Source: Streptococcus minor DSM 17118 (lineage in GTDB: Bacteria; Bacillota; Bacilli; Lactobacillales; Streptococcaceae). From it: a stretch of 64,000 bases of DNA. Of the stretch, positions 25,436-33,553 are shown piece by piece (the first letter of the stretch is position 1; each line of letters starts with the position of its first letter). The stretch lies in assembly GCF_000377005.1 (NCBI RefSeq), contig NZ_AQYB01000030.1, positions 1-64,000 of the forward strand, written 5' to 3'. A program made the position numbers and the translations under genes. A model generated the notes under the pieces. It was not told the DNA's origin, did not search any database, and saw only the letters and a list, made by a program, of their open reading frames with translations.

Positions 25436-26069
25436 AGACTAGCCTCCCTTCTACAATGTTCACTAGCTGTTTGGCTTGTTCCAGCTCCATTTGGTCATGT
25501 GTTACCTCAATGAGCGTCATCCCCTTCTGGTGTAAATCCTGTAAGAACGAACGCAAGAGAGACTTGGTTTTCTCATCCAAGCCAGAAGTCACTTCGTCCA
25601 ACAGTAAAACCTCAGGTTCAAAGAGGAGATTGCGCACAAGGGCTACTCGCTGTTTCTCTCCACCAGAGAGCTCCTTTATCGGCTTATCCAGAAATTCAGA
25701 ACTCAAATTTAAACGATTGAGAGCGCTCGACACCTTCTCCATGTCAAAAGGAAGACCACGAATTTCAAAAGGAAAAGTCAGATTATCCCGTACCGTTTGA
25801 CCAAAGAGGACTGGTTGCTGAAAACAATAGGAAACCTGCCTACGATAGGCTACTGGGTCTAAGTGTTGTACATCCTGTCCTTGATAGAGCAAGGTTCCAG
25901 AGGTGTGAGAAACTAGACTAGAGAGCACTTTGAGTAGACTACTCTTGCCAGAACCTGAAGGGCCTGTGATGGTCAGATGACTCCCTTTTTCAATTGACAA
26001 GCTGATATCTTCTAAAATAACCTTATCTGGGGCTGATAAACCCAGCTTTTTTAATTCAAATATTTTCAT
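25428..26069 (-). CDS. fetA: ABC transporter ATP-binding protein, FetA-like
   Basis: 213 residues. It has Walker A GPSGSGKSSLLK, Q-loop CFQQPVLFGQT, signature LSGGEKQR, Walker B VLLLDEVTSGLD and the H-loop VTHDQ. It pairs with the overlapping FetB-like permease as a two-gene exporter, and no binding protein is present. Metal (iron) export is the family expectation, not shown here. Confidence 0.88.
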   Translation of the reverse strand: MKIFELKKLGLSAPDKVILEDISLSIEKGSHLTITGPSGSGKSSLLKVLSSLVSHTSGTLLYQGQDVQHLDPVAYRRQVSYCFQQPVLFGQTVRDNLTFPFEIRGLPFDMEKVSSALNRLNLSSEFLDKPIKELSGGEKQRVALVRNLLFEPEVLLLDEVTSGLDEKTKSLLRSFLQDLHQKGMTLIEVTHDQMELEQAKQLVNIVEGRLVYG

Positions 26070-26443
26070 AAGTCCAGTATAGCACTCTTGAACTGCAAAG
26101 ACAATTAATTAGAATTATTATAATTAAAAACACTTCCCATCAACTGATGGAAAGTTCAGATGCGAGATGAGTTCTCTAAGTGTACTGCAAGATAAGTATA
26201 GGAAAGTAGTGGCATACTTCATGAACATTCTCTAAAATGTGATAGGGAGCACTTCGTTTTTTCCACAAAAAAAGATTGAAGAAACAGGCTTTACAGACAG
26301 TTTTCTTCAATCTAAACGTTTCCTACAATAGGCAAACTTTATATTTTAGGTCATCAACTTCCTTATAGCCCTGCAGCTTATCAATACAGAGACCAAGCCC
26401 AGCAAAACAAGCCAACAGCGCATAAAGGGGGTTAGACCTAAAA
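26070..26443. other. 374-base gap between fetA and rpsO
   Basis: The gap holds the rpsO terminator, a small hairpin near 26146-26168 (CTTCCCATC/GATGGAAAG) upstream of fetA, and no supported gene. A 25-codon hydrophobic frame at 26346-26423 on the minus strand has no ribosome binding site. Confidence 0.5.
26267..26313 (-). terminator. Terminator downstream of rpsO (AGATTGA-type)
   Basis: AGATTGAAGAAAC (26273-26285) pairs with GTTTTCTTCAATCT (26300-26313), and the minus strand ends in TTTTTTT. A near-identical hairpin occurs at 44405-44452, so this may belong to a repeated terminator family. Confidence 0.8.
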
Positions 26444-26713
26444 TTAACGACGAAGTCCAAGAGATTGGATCAAGTCACGGTAACGGTTTACATCAGTGCG
26501 ACGAAGGTAAGCCAAGAGGTTACGACGGCGACCGATTTTCTTCATCAAACCACGATAAGTTGCATGGTCTTTTTTGTGTTGTTTGATATGGTTGTTGAGG
26601 TGGTTGATTTCCCAAGTAAGGACTGCAACTTGCACTTCTACTGAACCAGTATCGCCTTCATGACGAGCGTACTGTGTCATGATTTCATTTTTTTTCTCTT
26701 TTGAAATTGCCAT
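26444..26713 (-). CDS. rpsO: 30S ribosomal protein S15
   Basis: 89 residues from 26713 ([15 protein letters not shown]) with AAAGGAG upstream. The longer frame upstream lies in the leader and was rejected. It has the conserved [35 protein letters not shown] and [13 protein letters not shown] segments. It binds the central domain of 16S rRNA. Unlike in many bacteria it is not adjacent to pnp, which lies about 4.4 kb away on the same strand. Confidence 0.98.
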   Translation of the reverse strand: MAISKEKKNEIMTQYARHEGDTGSVEVQVAVLTWEINHLNNHIKQHKKDHATYRGLMKKIGRRRNLLAYLRRTDVNRYRDLIQSLGLRR

Positions 26714-26750
26714 GAGTATTTCTCCTTTGTATTTGAGCTGAATCTGAGTG

Positions 26751-26776
26751 GCAGGTTGGCATCTCCTGCAACCAAG
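26751..26776 (-). promoter_or_regulatory. H-type pseudoknot in the rpsO leader
   Basis: On the minus strand the order TTGG-TT-GCAGG-AGATG-CCAA-CCTGC gives two interleaved stems (TTGG/CCAA and GCAGG/CCTGC) with no shared base, about 38 bases upstream of the start codon. S15 autoregulation by a leader pseudoknot is established in E. coli and other leaders are known elsewhere. This one is a sequence-based candidate. Confidence 0.5.
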
Positions 26777-26806
26777 ATGAGCTAGATTGTCCATAGGACT
26801 TCTATT

Positions 26807-26835
26807 AGTCTATCAGTCTTTACTCACTTTGTCAA
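26807..26835 (-). promoter_or_regulatory. rpsO promoter
   Basis: TTGACA (26830-26835), a 17-base spacer and TAGACT (26807-26812) on the minus strand. Transcription should start near 26800, giving a leader of about 87 bases. Confidence 0.8.
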
Positions 26836-26952
26836 CTACTTGTATTTTTTCTTGACTGGCCAAAAATTTCTAGGCATCTATCGTTTCCGTTTATTATTGG
26901 AAAGCTTCTGAATTACATGCTAAAGCAGTCTATTTCACACACACTACAACCT

Positions 26953-26980
26953 TGAAAGGATTGATTTTTTCTAATCAATC
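26953..26980. repeat. 11-bp perfect hairpin downstream of the uracil permease gene
   Basis: AAGGATTGATT and AATCAATCCTT pair across a short loop, 75 bases past the permease stop. There is no T run on the minus strand, so termination is uncertain. The rest of 26836-27054 shows nothing else. Confidence 0.5.
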
Positions 26981-27054
26981 CTTACTAAATAACGTTTTAT
27001 TTTTCAAAAATATATATTAATATTAGCATTTATATCTAAATATGATTTAGCTCT

Positions 27055-28380
27055 CTATCTATCTGCTTTTGGTAAAATCAGATTCATCACAACACCAACA
27101 ATGGCACTAAGAGCGGTACCTGAAAGTGTCAAGGCACCAAGGTTAAGGACAGCACCACCTAAACCGAGAACCAACATAGAACTTGCAATAATGAGATTGC
27201 GAACCTGACCAAAATCCACACGTCTCTCAATGAGAACCTTGAGGCCATTACTAGCAATGACTCCATAGAGAAGAATCGACATACCGCCTAAGACAGCATT
27301 CGGGATAGTAGAGATGAGTGCTGTAAATTTACCAAAGAAAGAAAAGGCAATAGCGATAAAGGCAGCATTACGGATGACGGATACTGAGGCAATACGGGTC
27401 ATACCAACCACCCCTGTATTTTCACCGTAAGTCGTATTGGCTGGTCCACCAAGTAAAGCTGAAACGGCTGTTGCCACTCCATCCCCAATCAAGGTACGGT
27501 TCAGCCCTGGATCCTTTAAGAACTGACGGCCACAGATTTGACTAAGCACAGTATGGTCTCCGATGTGCTCCGCAACCGTTACGATAGCAATGGGTAAAAT
27601 AGCGAGCATCTCAGGACCAAAGTAGAGTTCAAAACTTTTGAAAACCCCTGTTTTAAAAGGCAGGACAAAACCAGGCAACTCAAACCAAGCAGCTTCTAGT
27701 ACAGGCGTAAAATCAACCAATCCAAGGAAAATAGATGCGACATAGCCACCGATAATGGCAATAAGGAAAGGAATAATTTTGATAAAACCTTTACCATTGG
27801 TGTTAACAAAAGCTGCGATGAGGAAAGTGATAATCGCCGCTAACATCTGTTTCCAGTCCCCATCTACTACAAAACCAGCATTCGTCACAGCTGAATTAGC
27901 CAAACCAAGACCGATAATGATAATCATAGGACCGATGACAATAGGCGGTAAAAGGGTGTCAATCCATTTTGTACCAACCACTTTTACCAAACTAGCAATG
28001 AGCACATAGATAAGACCAACAAAGAGAATGCCTGTCTGAGCTGCAGAAACATTCCCATCCAAAGCTTTAATGGCTACCGCCATCGCTGAAATATAGGCAA
28101 AGGATGACCCCAGATAGACCGGAACCTTAAAGTTGGTTGCCACTTGATAAATCAAAGTTCCCACCCCTGATGCAAAGAGGGCTACCGAGACGGGCATGTT
28201 TAGGATAAGAGGCACCAAGATAGTTGCACCAAACATGGCAAAAACGTGCTGAAAACTAAGGAGCAACCCTTTGCCAAACTCTGGCTTATCATCCACATCC
28301 AATAACAAATCTACTTTGGACACATCTAAATCCAGAGCTGTTCGCTCATCATGCTCCGAAACTTGCATCTTCATTTCCAT
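27055..28380 (-). CDS. pyrP: Uracil/xanthine permease (NCS2 family), probably uracil permease
   Basis: 441 residues from 28380, chosen for the AAAAGGAG six bases upstream. An open extension passes through the attenuator and was rejected. About 12-14 membrane segments are present, with NCS2 signatures such as GKGLLLSFQHVFAMFGATILVP, ILPIAIVTVAEHIGDH (substrate-binding Glu) and NTTYGENTGVVGMTRI. A PyrR-type attenuator in the leader supports uracil as substrate and repression by pyrimidines. Confidence 0.92.
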   Translation of the reverse strand: MEMKMQVSEHDERTALDLDVSKVDLLLDVDDKPEFGKGLLLSFQHVFAMFGATILVPLILNMPVSVALFASGVGTLIYQVATNFKVPVYLGSSFAYISAMAVAIKALDGNVSAAQTGILFVGLIYVLIASLVKVVGTKWIDTLLPPIVIGPMIIIIGLGLANSAVTNAGFVVDGDWKQMLAAIITFLIAAFVNTNGKGFIKIIPFLIAIIGGYVASIFLGLVDFTPVLEAAWFELPGFVLPFKTGVFKSFELYFGPEMLAILPIAIVTVAEHIGDHTVLSQICGRQFLKDPGLNRTLIGDGVATAVSALLGGPANTTYGENTGVVGMTRIASVSVIRNAAFIAIAFSFFGKFTALISTIPNAVLGGMSILLYGVIASNGLKVLIERRVDFGQVRNLIIASSMLVLGLGGAVLNLGALTLSGTALSAIVGVVMNLILPKADR

Positions 28381-28494
28381 ATATTCTCCTTTTCTGGGCA
28401 TGCAAAAAGGCCCAGTTCTATTATAGTAGTCATAGGCCCTCAATATTTCTTGATGTCTTTCTCACCTCACAGGATGAGTTTAAAAACCTACGCT
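28381..28494 (-). promoter_or_regulatory. PyrR-type attenuator leader
   Basis: The leader contains a stem-loop CTCA-TCCTGTGAGG-TGAG (28461-28478) whose loop resembles the PyrR-binding consensus. Downstream is a GGGCC-based terminator stem ending in CTTTTT (about 28404-28440), which can be replaced by a CTGGGC/GCCCAG hairpin (28394-28415). Overlapping alternatives of this kind are the PyrR attenuation design: PyrR with UMP favours termination. Confidence 0.65.
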
Positions 28495-28500
28495 TGTAGT

Positions 28501-28509
28501 ATTGTAGCA
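28501..28509 (-). promoter_or_regulatory. Extended -10 promoter of the uracil permease gene
   Basis: The minus strand reads TGCTACAAT, with the hexamer at 28501-28506. The predicted transcription start near 28494 defines the attenuator leader. Confidence 0.65.
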
Positions 28510-28594
28510 TAAAGCAGCGGAGATAGCTAGGATTTTTGCTGATTTTGTTCTGAAAACCGAACATTCAAAAGGATACACTCGAAAAAGTGGACTC

Positions 28595-29323
28595 CTACAA
28601 CACCACACCAAAGATTGACAAGCTAGCTCGTTCAGCCTCTGTCAGTCTACGAAACGTTCCGATTGGCAGATTTTCATCCAAAACTAACGGCCCCATACTG
28701 AGACGCTGAAGGTCTGTAACCTCTTTGCCACAGGCAGCTACCATGCGTTTGACCTGATGAAATTTCCCCTCTCGAATGGTGATGCGGACGAGACTGGTGT
28801 GGTTAGCTTCATCTAGTTCCATAATTTCCAATTCAGCTGGTAAGCATCTCATATCTTTCAGTTCAATACCTTGACGAAATCTTTCCACATCCTGTTCAGT
28901 CATGATTCCTCTAATCTGAGCTTGGTAAATTTTATCCACGTGCTTTTTGGGAGATAACATGGCATGAGCCAAGTCTCCGTTGTTCGTCAAAAGCAAAAGA
29001 CCGTGGGTATCAATATCCAAACGTCCTACAGGAAAAACCTGCTTGCGGCGCGCTGGATCATCTAGCAGGTCTAAAACTGTCCTATGTCTAGCATCTTCTG
29101 TGGCTGAAATGACACCTGGGGGTTTATTGAGCAAGTAATACACAAAGGTCTCATGCTGCAAAACCTGTCCTTGAAAAGTAACCTTGTCAGCCTTTTCATC
29201 CACCTGACACTTAGCTGATGTCTCCACTTTGCCATTGACCATGACTGCCTTATTTTTTAGGTGTTTTTTGACTTCCGTTCGTGAACCGGCTCCGCAGTCC
29301 ACTAAAAATTTATCCAATCGCAT
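28595..29323 (-). CDS. rsuA: 16S rRNA pseudouridine synthase RsuA family
   Basis: 242 residues. It has an N-terminal S4 domain (MRLDKFLVDCGAGSRTEVKKHL) and the catalytic GRLDIDTHGLLLLTNNGDLAH containing the active-site Asp. The C-terminal GKFHQVKRM segment is typical of the RsuA branch, which makes pseudouridine 516. The start MRLDKF is the family-conserved one. It has no Shine-Dalgarno, and the -10 element stands only six bases before the ATG, so the mRNA should be leaderless. Confidence 0.93.
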   Translation of the reverse strand: MRLDKFLVDCGAGSRTEVKKHLKNKAVMVNGKVETSAKCQVDEKADKVTFQGQVLQHETFVYYLLNKPPGVISATEDARHRTVLDLLDDPARRKQVFPVGRLDIDTHGLLLLTNNGDLAHAMLSPKKHVDKIYQAQIRGIMTEQDVERFRQGIELKDMRCLPAELEIMELDEANHTSLVRITIREGKFHQVKRMVAACGKEVTDLQRLSMGPLVLDENLPIGTFRRLTEAERASLSIFGVVL

Positions 29324-29329
29324 ACGGTT

Positions 29330-29338
29330 ATTATAACA
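29330..29338 (-). promoter_or_regulatory. Extended -10 promoter placed directly before the rsuA ATG
   Basis: TGTTATAAT on the minus strand with six bases (AACCGT) between the hexamer and the ATG. The predicted +1 coincides with the start codon. Confidence 0.75.
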
Positions 29339-29355
29339 AAAATATTGCTAAAAAA

Positions 29356-29382
29356 TAGAAAAAACACCGATTGCTCAGTGTT
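29356..29382 (-). terminator. Terminator of the MFS transporter gene
   Basis: On the minus strand AACACTGA pairs with TCGGTGTT around a GCAA tetraloop, followed by a run of six T. It is 107 bases past the transporter stop and upstream of the rsuA promoter. Confidence 0.85.
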
Positions 29383-29488
29383 CTTCCCAGGAGATATATG
29401 AAAAAGAAAATTTGTTTTCCTATTACTAGGATAATAGAAGTATAATTGTATTTCCTTAAAAAATCCTAAAGGAAACCTTAGAGAAAAC

Positions 29489-30649
29489 TTAAAGAGATTT
29501 TTTTCTAGAAAATTGCTGGTAAATCAACAACAAACTGATCAAGGCACAACCGACAGCATAGATACCAAAGGCTCCTGTTGGTGTGGGATTGAGACTTTCT
29601 AGGAAGTTTGGCAAAATAGAGGCTGTTGCTCCTCCGATATTGCAACCTGCTAAAACCACAGTCATGACCGCCATCAGCAAACTTGGTGGTGTTTTTTCTG
29701 CTGTCTGGCTAAAGACAATCGTGAGAACCACACTATAACAGAAACCTGAAATCATAGCTCCAACCCCCAGCAGGAAAAGATTGGTTGAAAAGGCTACAAT
29801 CAGAATAGATAGACCAAAAGCCACATAGGCTACTGGTAGAAGCCACTCTTTTAGACGGCCCACTAAAAAACCAAAAAGAGCTCCTGAGATAATCCCCATC
29901 AGCTGCATCCCACCCAAAATCCAGCTGGCCTGTACCGCTGTTCCCAGTTGATTGTCTGTCACGATAAGAGGGATACGGATGGTGGTGAAGGTGTTGACAT
30001 TGATGACAAAGAAAGCTAAAAAGGCTAATCTCAAACCCATTTTCCAGAGGTCCTTAGTGAGCTTAGGTCTATCAGGTGAGGTCTTTTCTGTTGATAGCTC
30101 ACGCTTGGGTACAAAACGGATAAAAAGAAAGAGAATGATAAGAGCCACTAAATAAGCTAGAAAGGCTGTTTGCCAACCAAATCCACTCAGCCAGCCAACC
30201 AAAATAGTCAAACTAGCACTACCCAAAACCTCAAAAGAGCCACGTAAGCCCATCATCTGAATGCGTTCCTTGCCTTGATAGAAAAGACCTACAATATTGA
30301 TGGCCCGTGCATTGATAAGACCAATGCCCAATCCCAGAAGAGTCCTAGACAAAAAGACCATGTAATAGTTGGGAAAGAGAAAAGGCAGGGATCCACCCAA
30401 GGCCATCAGAGTCAGTCCCAATATCACCAAAGCCCTATCAGATAAGAAACGGACAAAGATGGGATTGGCCAATAAACTAATCATGATAAAAAGAGAGGTG
30501 ATGGTGATTAGAAATTCCACCTGACTGGCCGCATAACCTTGTCGACCAAAATAATCAATCATTTGGGGTAAGGCAGGCGAGACCGCAAAGGTCGATACCA
30601 GCATAAGAGAGAGAGAGAGAATGCTGATTTTTTCAATAATCTGTTTCAT
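29489..30649 (-). CDS. MFS family transporter
   Basis: 386 residues with 12 predicted membrane segments and no large soluble domain. The first-half loop LANPIFVRFLSDRALVILG and the following SRTLLGLGIGLINARAINIVGLFYQGKERIQMMGLRG match the MFS motif A/B region of drug or metabolite exporters (DHA1-like). The substrate is unknown. It faces the Crp/Fnr-like gene across an 85-base divergent region and is probably its target. Confidence 0.85.
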   Translation of the reverse strand: MKQIIEKISILSLSLMLVSTFAVSPALPQMIDYFGRQGYAASQVEFLITITSLFIMISLLANPIFVRFLSDRALVILGLTLMALGGSLPFLFPNYYMVFLSRTLLGLGIGLINARAINIVGLFYQGKERIQMMGLRGSFEVLGSASLTILVGWLSGFGWQTAFLAYLVALIILFLFIRFVPKRELSTEKTSPDRPKLTKDLWKMGLRLAFLAFFVINVNTFTTIRIPLIVTDNQLGTAVQASWILGGMQLMGIISGALFGFLVGRLKEWLLPVAYVAFGLSILIVAFSTNLFLLGVGAMISGFCYSVVLTIVFSQTAEKTPPSLLMAVMTVVLAGCNIGGATASILPNFLESLNPTPTGAFGIYAVGCALISLLLIYQQFSRKKSL

Positions 30650-30734
30650 GATTCACCTTTATTTTCATTTTTTACCTTATCTAGTATAATAGAGACCAGA
30701 AGAAAATAATAGGACAAATGTCACAAAAATAAAT

Positions 30735-31397
30735 ATGAAAATAATTAAAGATACCTATCTCATCCAATCCTTTCTGACCTCCTCTCACACCCGCCAGGTC
30801 TTCCCAGAAAGCTACCGACCTAAACTCCGTCTGGTCACCTACGAAGCAGGAGAAGCTATTTGCCAACAGGATGAGCAATTAACCGCTCTCTCGTTAGTAG
30901 TAAAGGGAAAAGTTAAGATTGTCCGCAAACTCTTTAATGGTAAGGAGTATATCCTAGATATCTCTAGTAGCCCCAATCTAATCGGAAATATCGAACTGAT
31001 GACGAACCAAAAGATTGTCTCATCAGTGATTCCCCTTGAGAAGGTTTGGGTGGTTCAGTTACCCCTATACAACCGCCAAGAACTATTGAGCGATGTCAGT
31101 TTCCTCTATAAGGTGGGCAAAGGACTAGCAACCAGTCTCTACCAACAAAATATCCAAGCCGCTTCCAACATCGGCTACTCGGTTAAAGAACGCCTCGCCA
31201 CCCATATTCTAGACATAGAAAACCAAGGATATTTCCAACTAGAGCTCCATCTCCTAGCGGATTCTTTTGGTACGAGCTACCGCCATCTCTTGCGAACTAT
31301 CAAGTTTTTTTTAGAAAAAAGGATTATTCTTAAACAAGGAAAGGGGTATTTCCTTTGCGATCGGGCAGTTTTAGAAAAACTACGTATCCATCCTTGA
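30735..31397 (+). CDS. Crp/Fnr family transcriptional regulator
   Basis: 220 residues. The N-terminal cyclic-nucleotide-binding-like beta barrel spans about 30-115 (EAGEAICQQDEQLTALSLVVKGKVKIVRKLFNGKEYIL). A dimer helix and a C-terminal winged helix follow (about 150-215: ERLATHIL, LLADSFGTSYRHLLRTIKFFLEKRIILKQ). It has no Fnr-type cysteine cluster near the N-terminus and lacks the cAMP pocket signature of E. coli Crp, so the signal is unknown; it resembles the YeiL branch. The divergent MFS exporter is the likely target. Confidence 0.85.
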   Translation: MKIIKDTYLIQSFLTSSHTRQVFPESYRPKLRLVTYEAGEAICQQDEQLTALSLVVKGKVKIVRKLFNGKEYILDISSSPNLIGNIELMTNQKIVSSVIPLEKVWVVQLPLYNRQELLSDVSFLYKVGKGLATSLYQQNIQAASNIGYSVKERLATHILDIENQGYFQLELHLLADSFGTSYRHLLRTIKFFLEKRIILKQGKGYFLCDRAVLEKLRIHP

Positions 31398-31486
31398 CCT
31401 GTCCTATTTAAAAATCCGTCTAATCATGATATACTATTTATACTTGAGAATAGAAAGTTATACCTGAAAATAGAAAGTGAGAGAAC

Positions 31487-32101
31487 ATGTCTGCAATTGA
31501 AAAACTGACCAAGCCTGCCCATCTGATCGACATGGAAGATATTATCCGTGAAGGTCATCCAACTCTACGCCTTACTGCACAAGAAGTGGAGCTTCCCTTA
31601 TCTGATCAAGATATCATTCTTGGCGAAAAAATGTTGCAATTCCTGAAACATTCCCAAGATCCTGTTATGGCAGAAAAAATGAACTTACGCGGTGGTGTAG
31701 GGCTTGCAGCTCCTCAGCTGGATGTTAGTCGCCGTATCATCGCTGTCCTAGTCCCCAATCCAGAGGATCAGGAAGGCAATCCACCTCCAGAAGCCTATTC
31801 ACTGCAGGAAATCATGTATAATCCTCGTATCATTTCCCACTCTGTCCAAGAAGCCGCTATTGAAGGTGGCGAAGGTTGCCTATCCGTAGATCGCGAGGTC
31901 CCAGGCTATGTCATCCGACACGCTCGCATCACTGTTGAGTACTTTGACAAAGAGGGCGAAAAGAAAAAGCTCAAGCTCAAGGGCTTCAATGCCATTGTGG
32001 TTCAGCATGAAATTGACCATATCAACGGTATCATGTTCTACGACCGGATTGATCCAGAGCATCCATTAGCTGTGAAAGATGGGATGTTGATTATTGAGTA
32101 A
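31487..32101 (+). CDS. def: Peptide deformylase
   Basis: 204 residues of the type II (Gram-positive, longer) deformylase. The three metal and catalytic motifs are [17 protein letters not shown] and [12 protein letters not shown]. It removes the formyl group from nascent proteins. It has a GAGAG upstream and ends before a strong terminator. Confidence 0.97.
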   Translation: MSAIEKLTKPAHLIDMEDIIREGHPTLRLTAQEVELPLSDQDIILGEKMLQFLKHSQDPVMAEKMNLRGGVGLAAPQLDVSRRIIAVLVPNPEDQEGNPPPEAYSLQEIMYNPRIISHSVQEAAIEGGEGCLSVDREVPGYVIRHARITVEYFDKEGEKKKLKLKGFNAIVVQHEIDHINGIMFYDRIDPEHPLAVKDGMLIIE

Positions 32102-32131
32102 TCAGGTACACAGATATTAAACTAGATCTCC

Positions 32132-32165
32132 AAAAAGAGTTCTGCTAATAGCAGAACTCTTTTTA
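32132..32165. terminator. Bidirectional terminator between def and pepS
   Basis: AAAAAGAGTTCTGC and GCAGAACTCTTTTT form a long perfect stem with a TAATA loop. T runs follow on both strands, serving both convergent genes. Confidence 0.9.
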
Positions 32166-32185
32166 TATATTCTTGTCAACTCAAG

Positions 32186-33427
32186 TTAAATCGCCCAGTC
32201 TCCTTGGCGGAAGATAGGAACGACGGTACCATCTTCGCGAATTCCGTCAATGTCCATCTTATCAGAACCAATCATAAAGTCTACATGGACATCAGAGCGG
32301 TTCATCCCTGCTGCTTCTAGCTCTTCTTCAGACATTTCTGTTCCACCTTCAATAGAGAAAGCATAGGCTGCACCGATAGCCAAGTGGTTGGAAGCATTCT
32401 CATCAAAGAGGGTGGTCAAGAAAGTGATATTAGATTGAGAAATCGGGCTCTTATCTGGCACCAAGGCAACTTCTCCCAAGGCACGTGCGCCACGATTATC
32501 AAAGACCAATTTCTTCATGACCTCATCACCTTTTTCAGCTGAAACATCAGTAATTTGACCGTTTTCAAAGGTTACCTTAATTCCTTCGATTAGGTTTCCA
32601 TTGTAGCTGAGTGGTTTCGTTGAGGTCACATAACCATCTGCAACTCGAAAATCTGGAGCTGTGAAAACTTCCTCTGTTGGCATGTTGGCCACAAAGTGTT
32701 CTCCCTGAGCATTGACAGAACCAGCAGATTCCCAGACATGATGTTTTGGCATTCCCAATACCAAATCTGTACCCGGTGCACGGTAGTGTAATTTCACAAA
32801 CTGCTCTTTGTTCAAAATAGCAGCCTTCTCATCTAAGCGTGCTTCATGCTCTACCCAAGCTTGTACTGGATCTTCTTCATAGACACGGCAAGTCTTGAAG
32901 ATTTGGTCCCAAAGTAAATCAACAGCTTCTTCTTCGCTAGCTGCTTCTGGAAAGACTTGTTTAGCCCAAGCTGCACCTGCAGCCGCACCTAGAGTCCAGC
33001 TAATCTTGTTGGCTTGGCTAGCTAAACGAAGTGGTTTTAAAGCGATATTAAGAGCACGAGTGGCTTTGGACAATTTTTCTGGATCCACGCCACTTAGTGC
33101 ATCTGGAGCTGATGATAAAATCCCCAAGCGACTAGCTTTCTTATCCAAAACATAGTTCATCTCTTCCACTCGGTATTGAGGGATGTTCTCCAAACGTTCC
33201 TCTGGTACATGGAGGTAGTTCTGGCGGGTTACAAACTCATCTGTCCATGTCACTAGGACCTCGACAGCTCCAAGAGCATAAGCTTCTTGCACCAACAGAC
33301 GAGCCAATTCAGCCTGCTCAACGGAAATAGTCAAGGCCACAGTATGACCTGGCTGTACGTTGATACCCTGCTTAACTAAGAGATGGGCATATTTTTTTAG
33401 GTTTTCTTTGAAATTTGGTAAAACCAT
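32186..33427 (-). CDS. pepS: M29 family aminopeptidase (PepS/AmpS)
   Basis: 413 residues of the thermophilic aminopeptidase family M29, which removes N-terminal residues from peptides using two metal ions. Conserved segments are YVTSTKPLSYNGNLIEGI, ARALGEVALVPDKSPIS (metal ligand Glu), NASNHLAIGAAYAFSIEGG and DVHVDFMIGSDKMDIDG. Start has AAAGGAG. Cytosolic, no signal peptide. Confidence 0.92.
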   Translation of the reverse strand: MVLPNFKENLKKYAHLLVKQGINVQPGHTVALTISVEQAELARLLVQEAYALGAVEVLVTWTDEFVTRQNYLHVPEERLENIPQYRVEEMNYVLDKKASRLGILSSAPDALSGVDPEKLSKATRALNIALKPLRLASQANKISWTLGAAAGAAWAKQVFPEAASEEEAVDLLWDQIFKTCRVYEEDPVQAWVEHEARLDEKAAILNKEQFVKLHYRAPGTDLVLGMPKHHVWESAGSVNAQGEHFVANMPTEEVFTAPDFRVADGYVTSTKPLSYNGNLIEGIKVTFENGQITDVSAEKGDEVMKKLVFDNRGARALGEVALVPDKSPISQSNITFLTTLFDENASNHLAIGAAYAFSIEGGTEMSEEELEAAGMNRSDVHVDFMIGSDKMDIDGIREDGTVVPIFRQGDWAI

Positions 33428-33553
33428 GAAATTCTCCTTTAAATCATAATACTAGAACATTGTACCATATTTTAGGACGTTTACCAGAATTGAAGATAAA
33501 AAAGACTATCAGGTAAACATGTCATTTATGGTTACTATTTCTAGTGTATATTG

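Noticed and set aside
26346..26423. 25-codon hydrophobic frame (MRCWLVLLGLVSVL...) on the minus strand downstream of rpsO
   Set aside because: It has no Shine-Dalgarno, lies in the untranslated region before the rpsO terminator and has no recognisable family; probably chance.
29391..29445. 14-codon frame with a good AGGAG start on the plus strand
   Set aside because: Too short, no conserved features and located behind the rsuA promoter; insufficient support.
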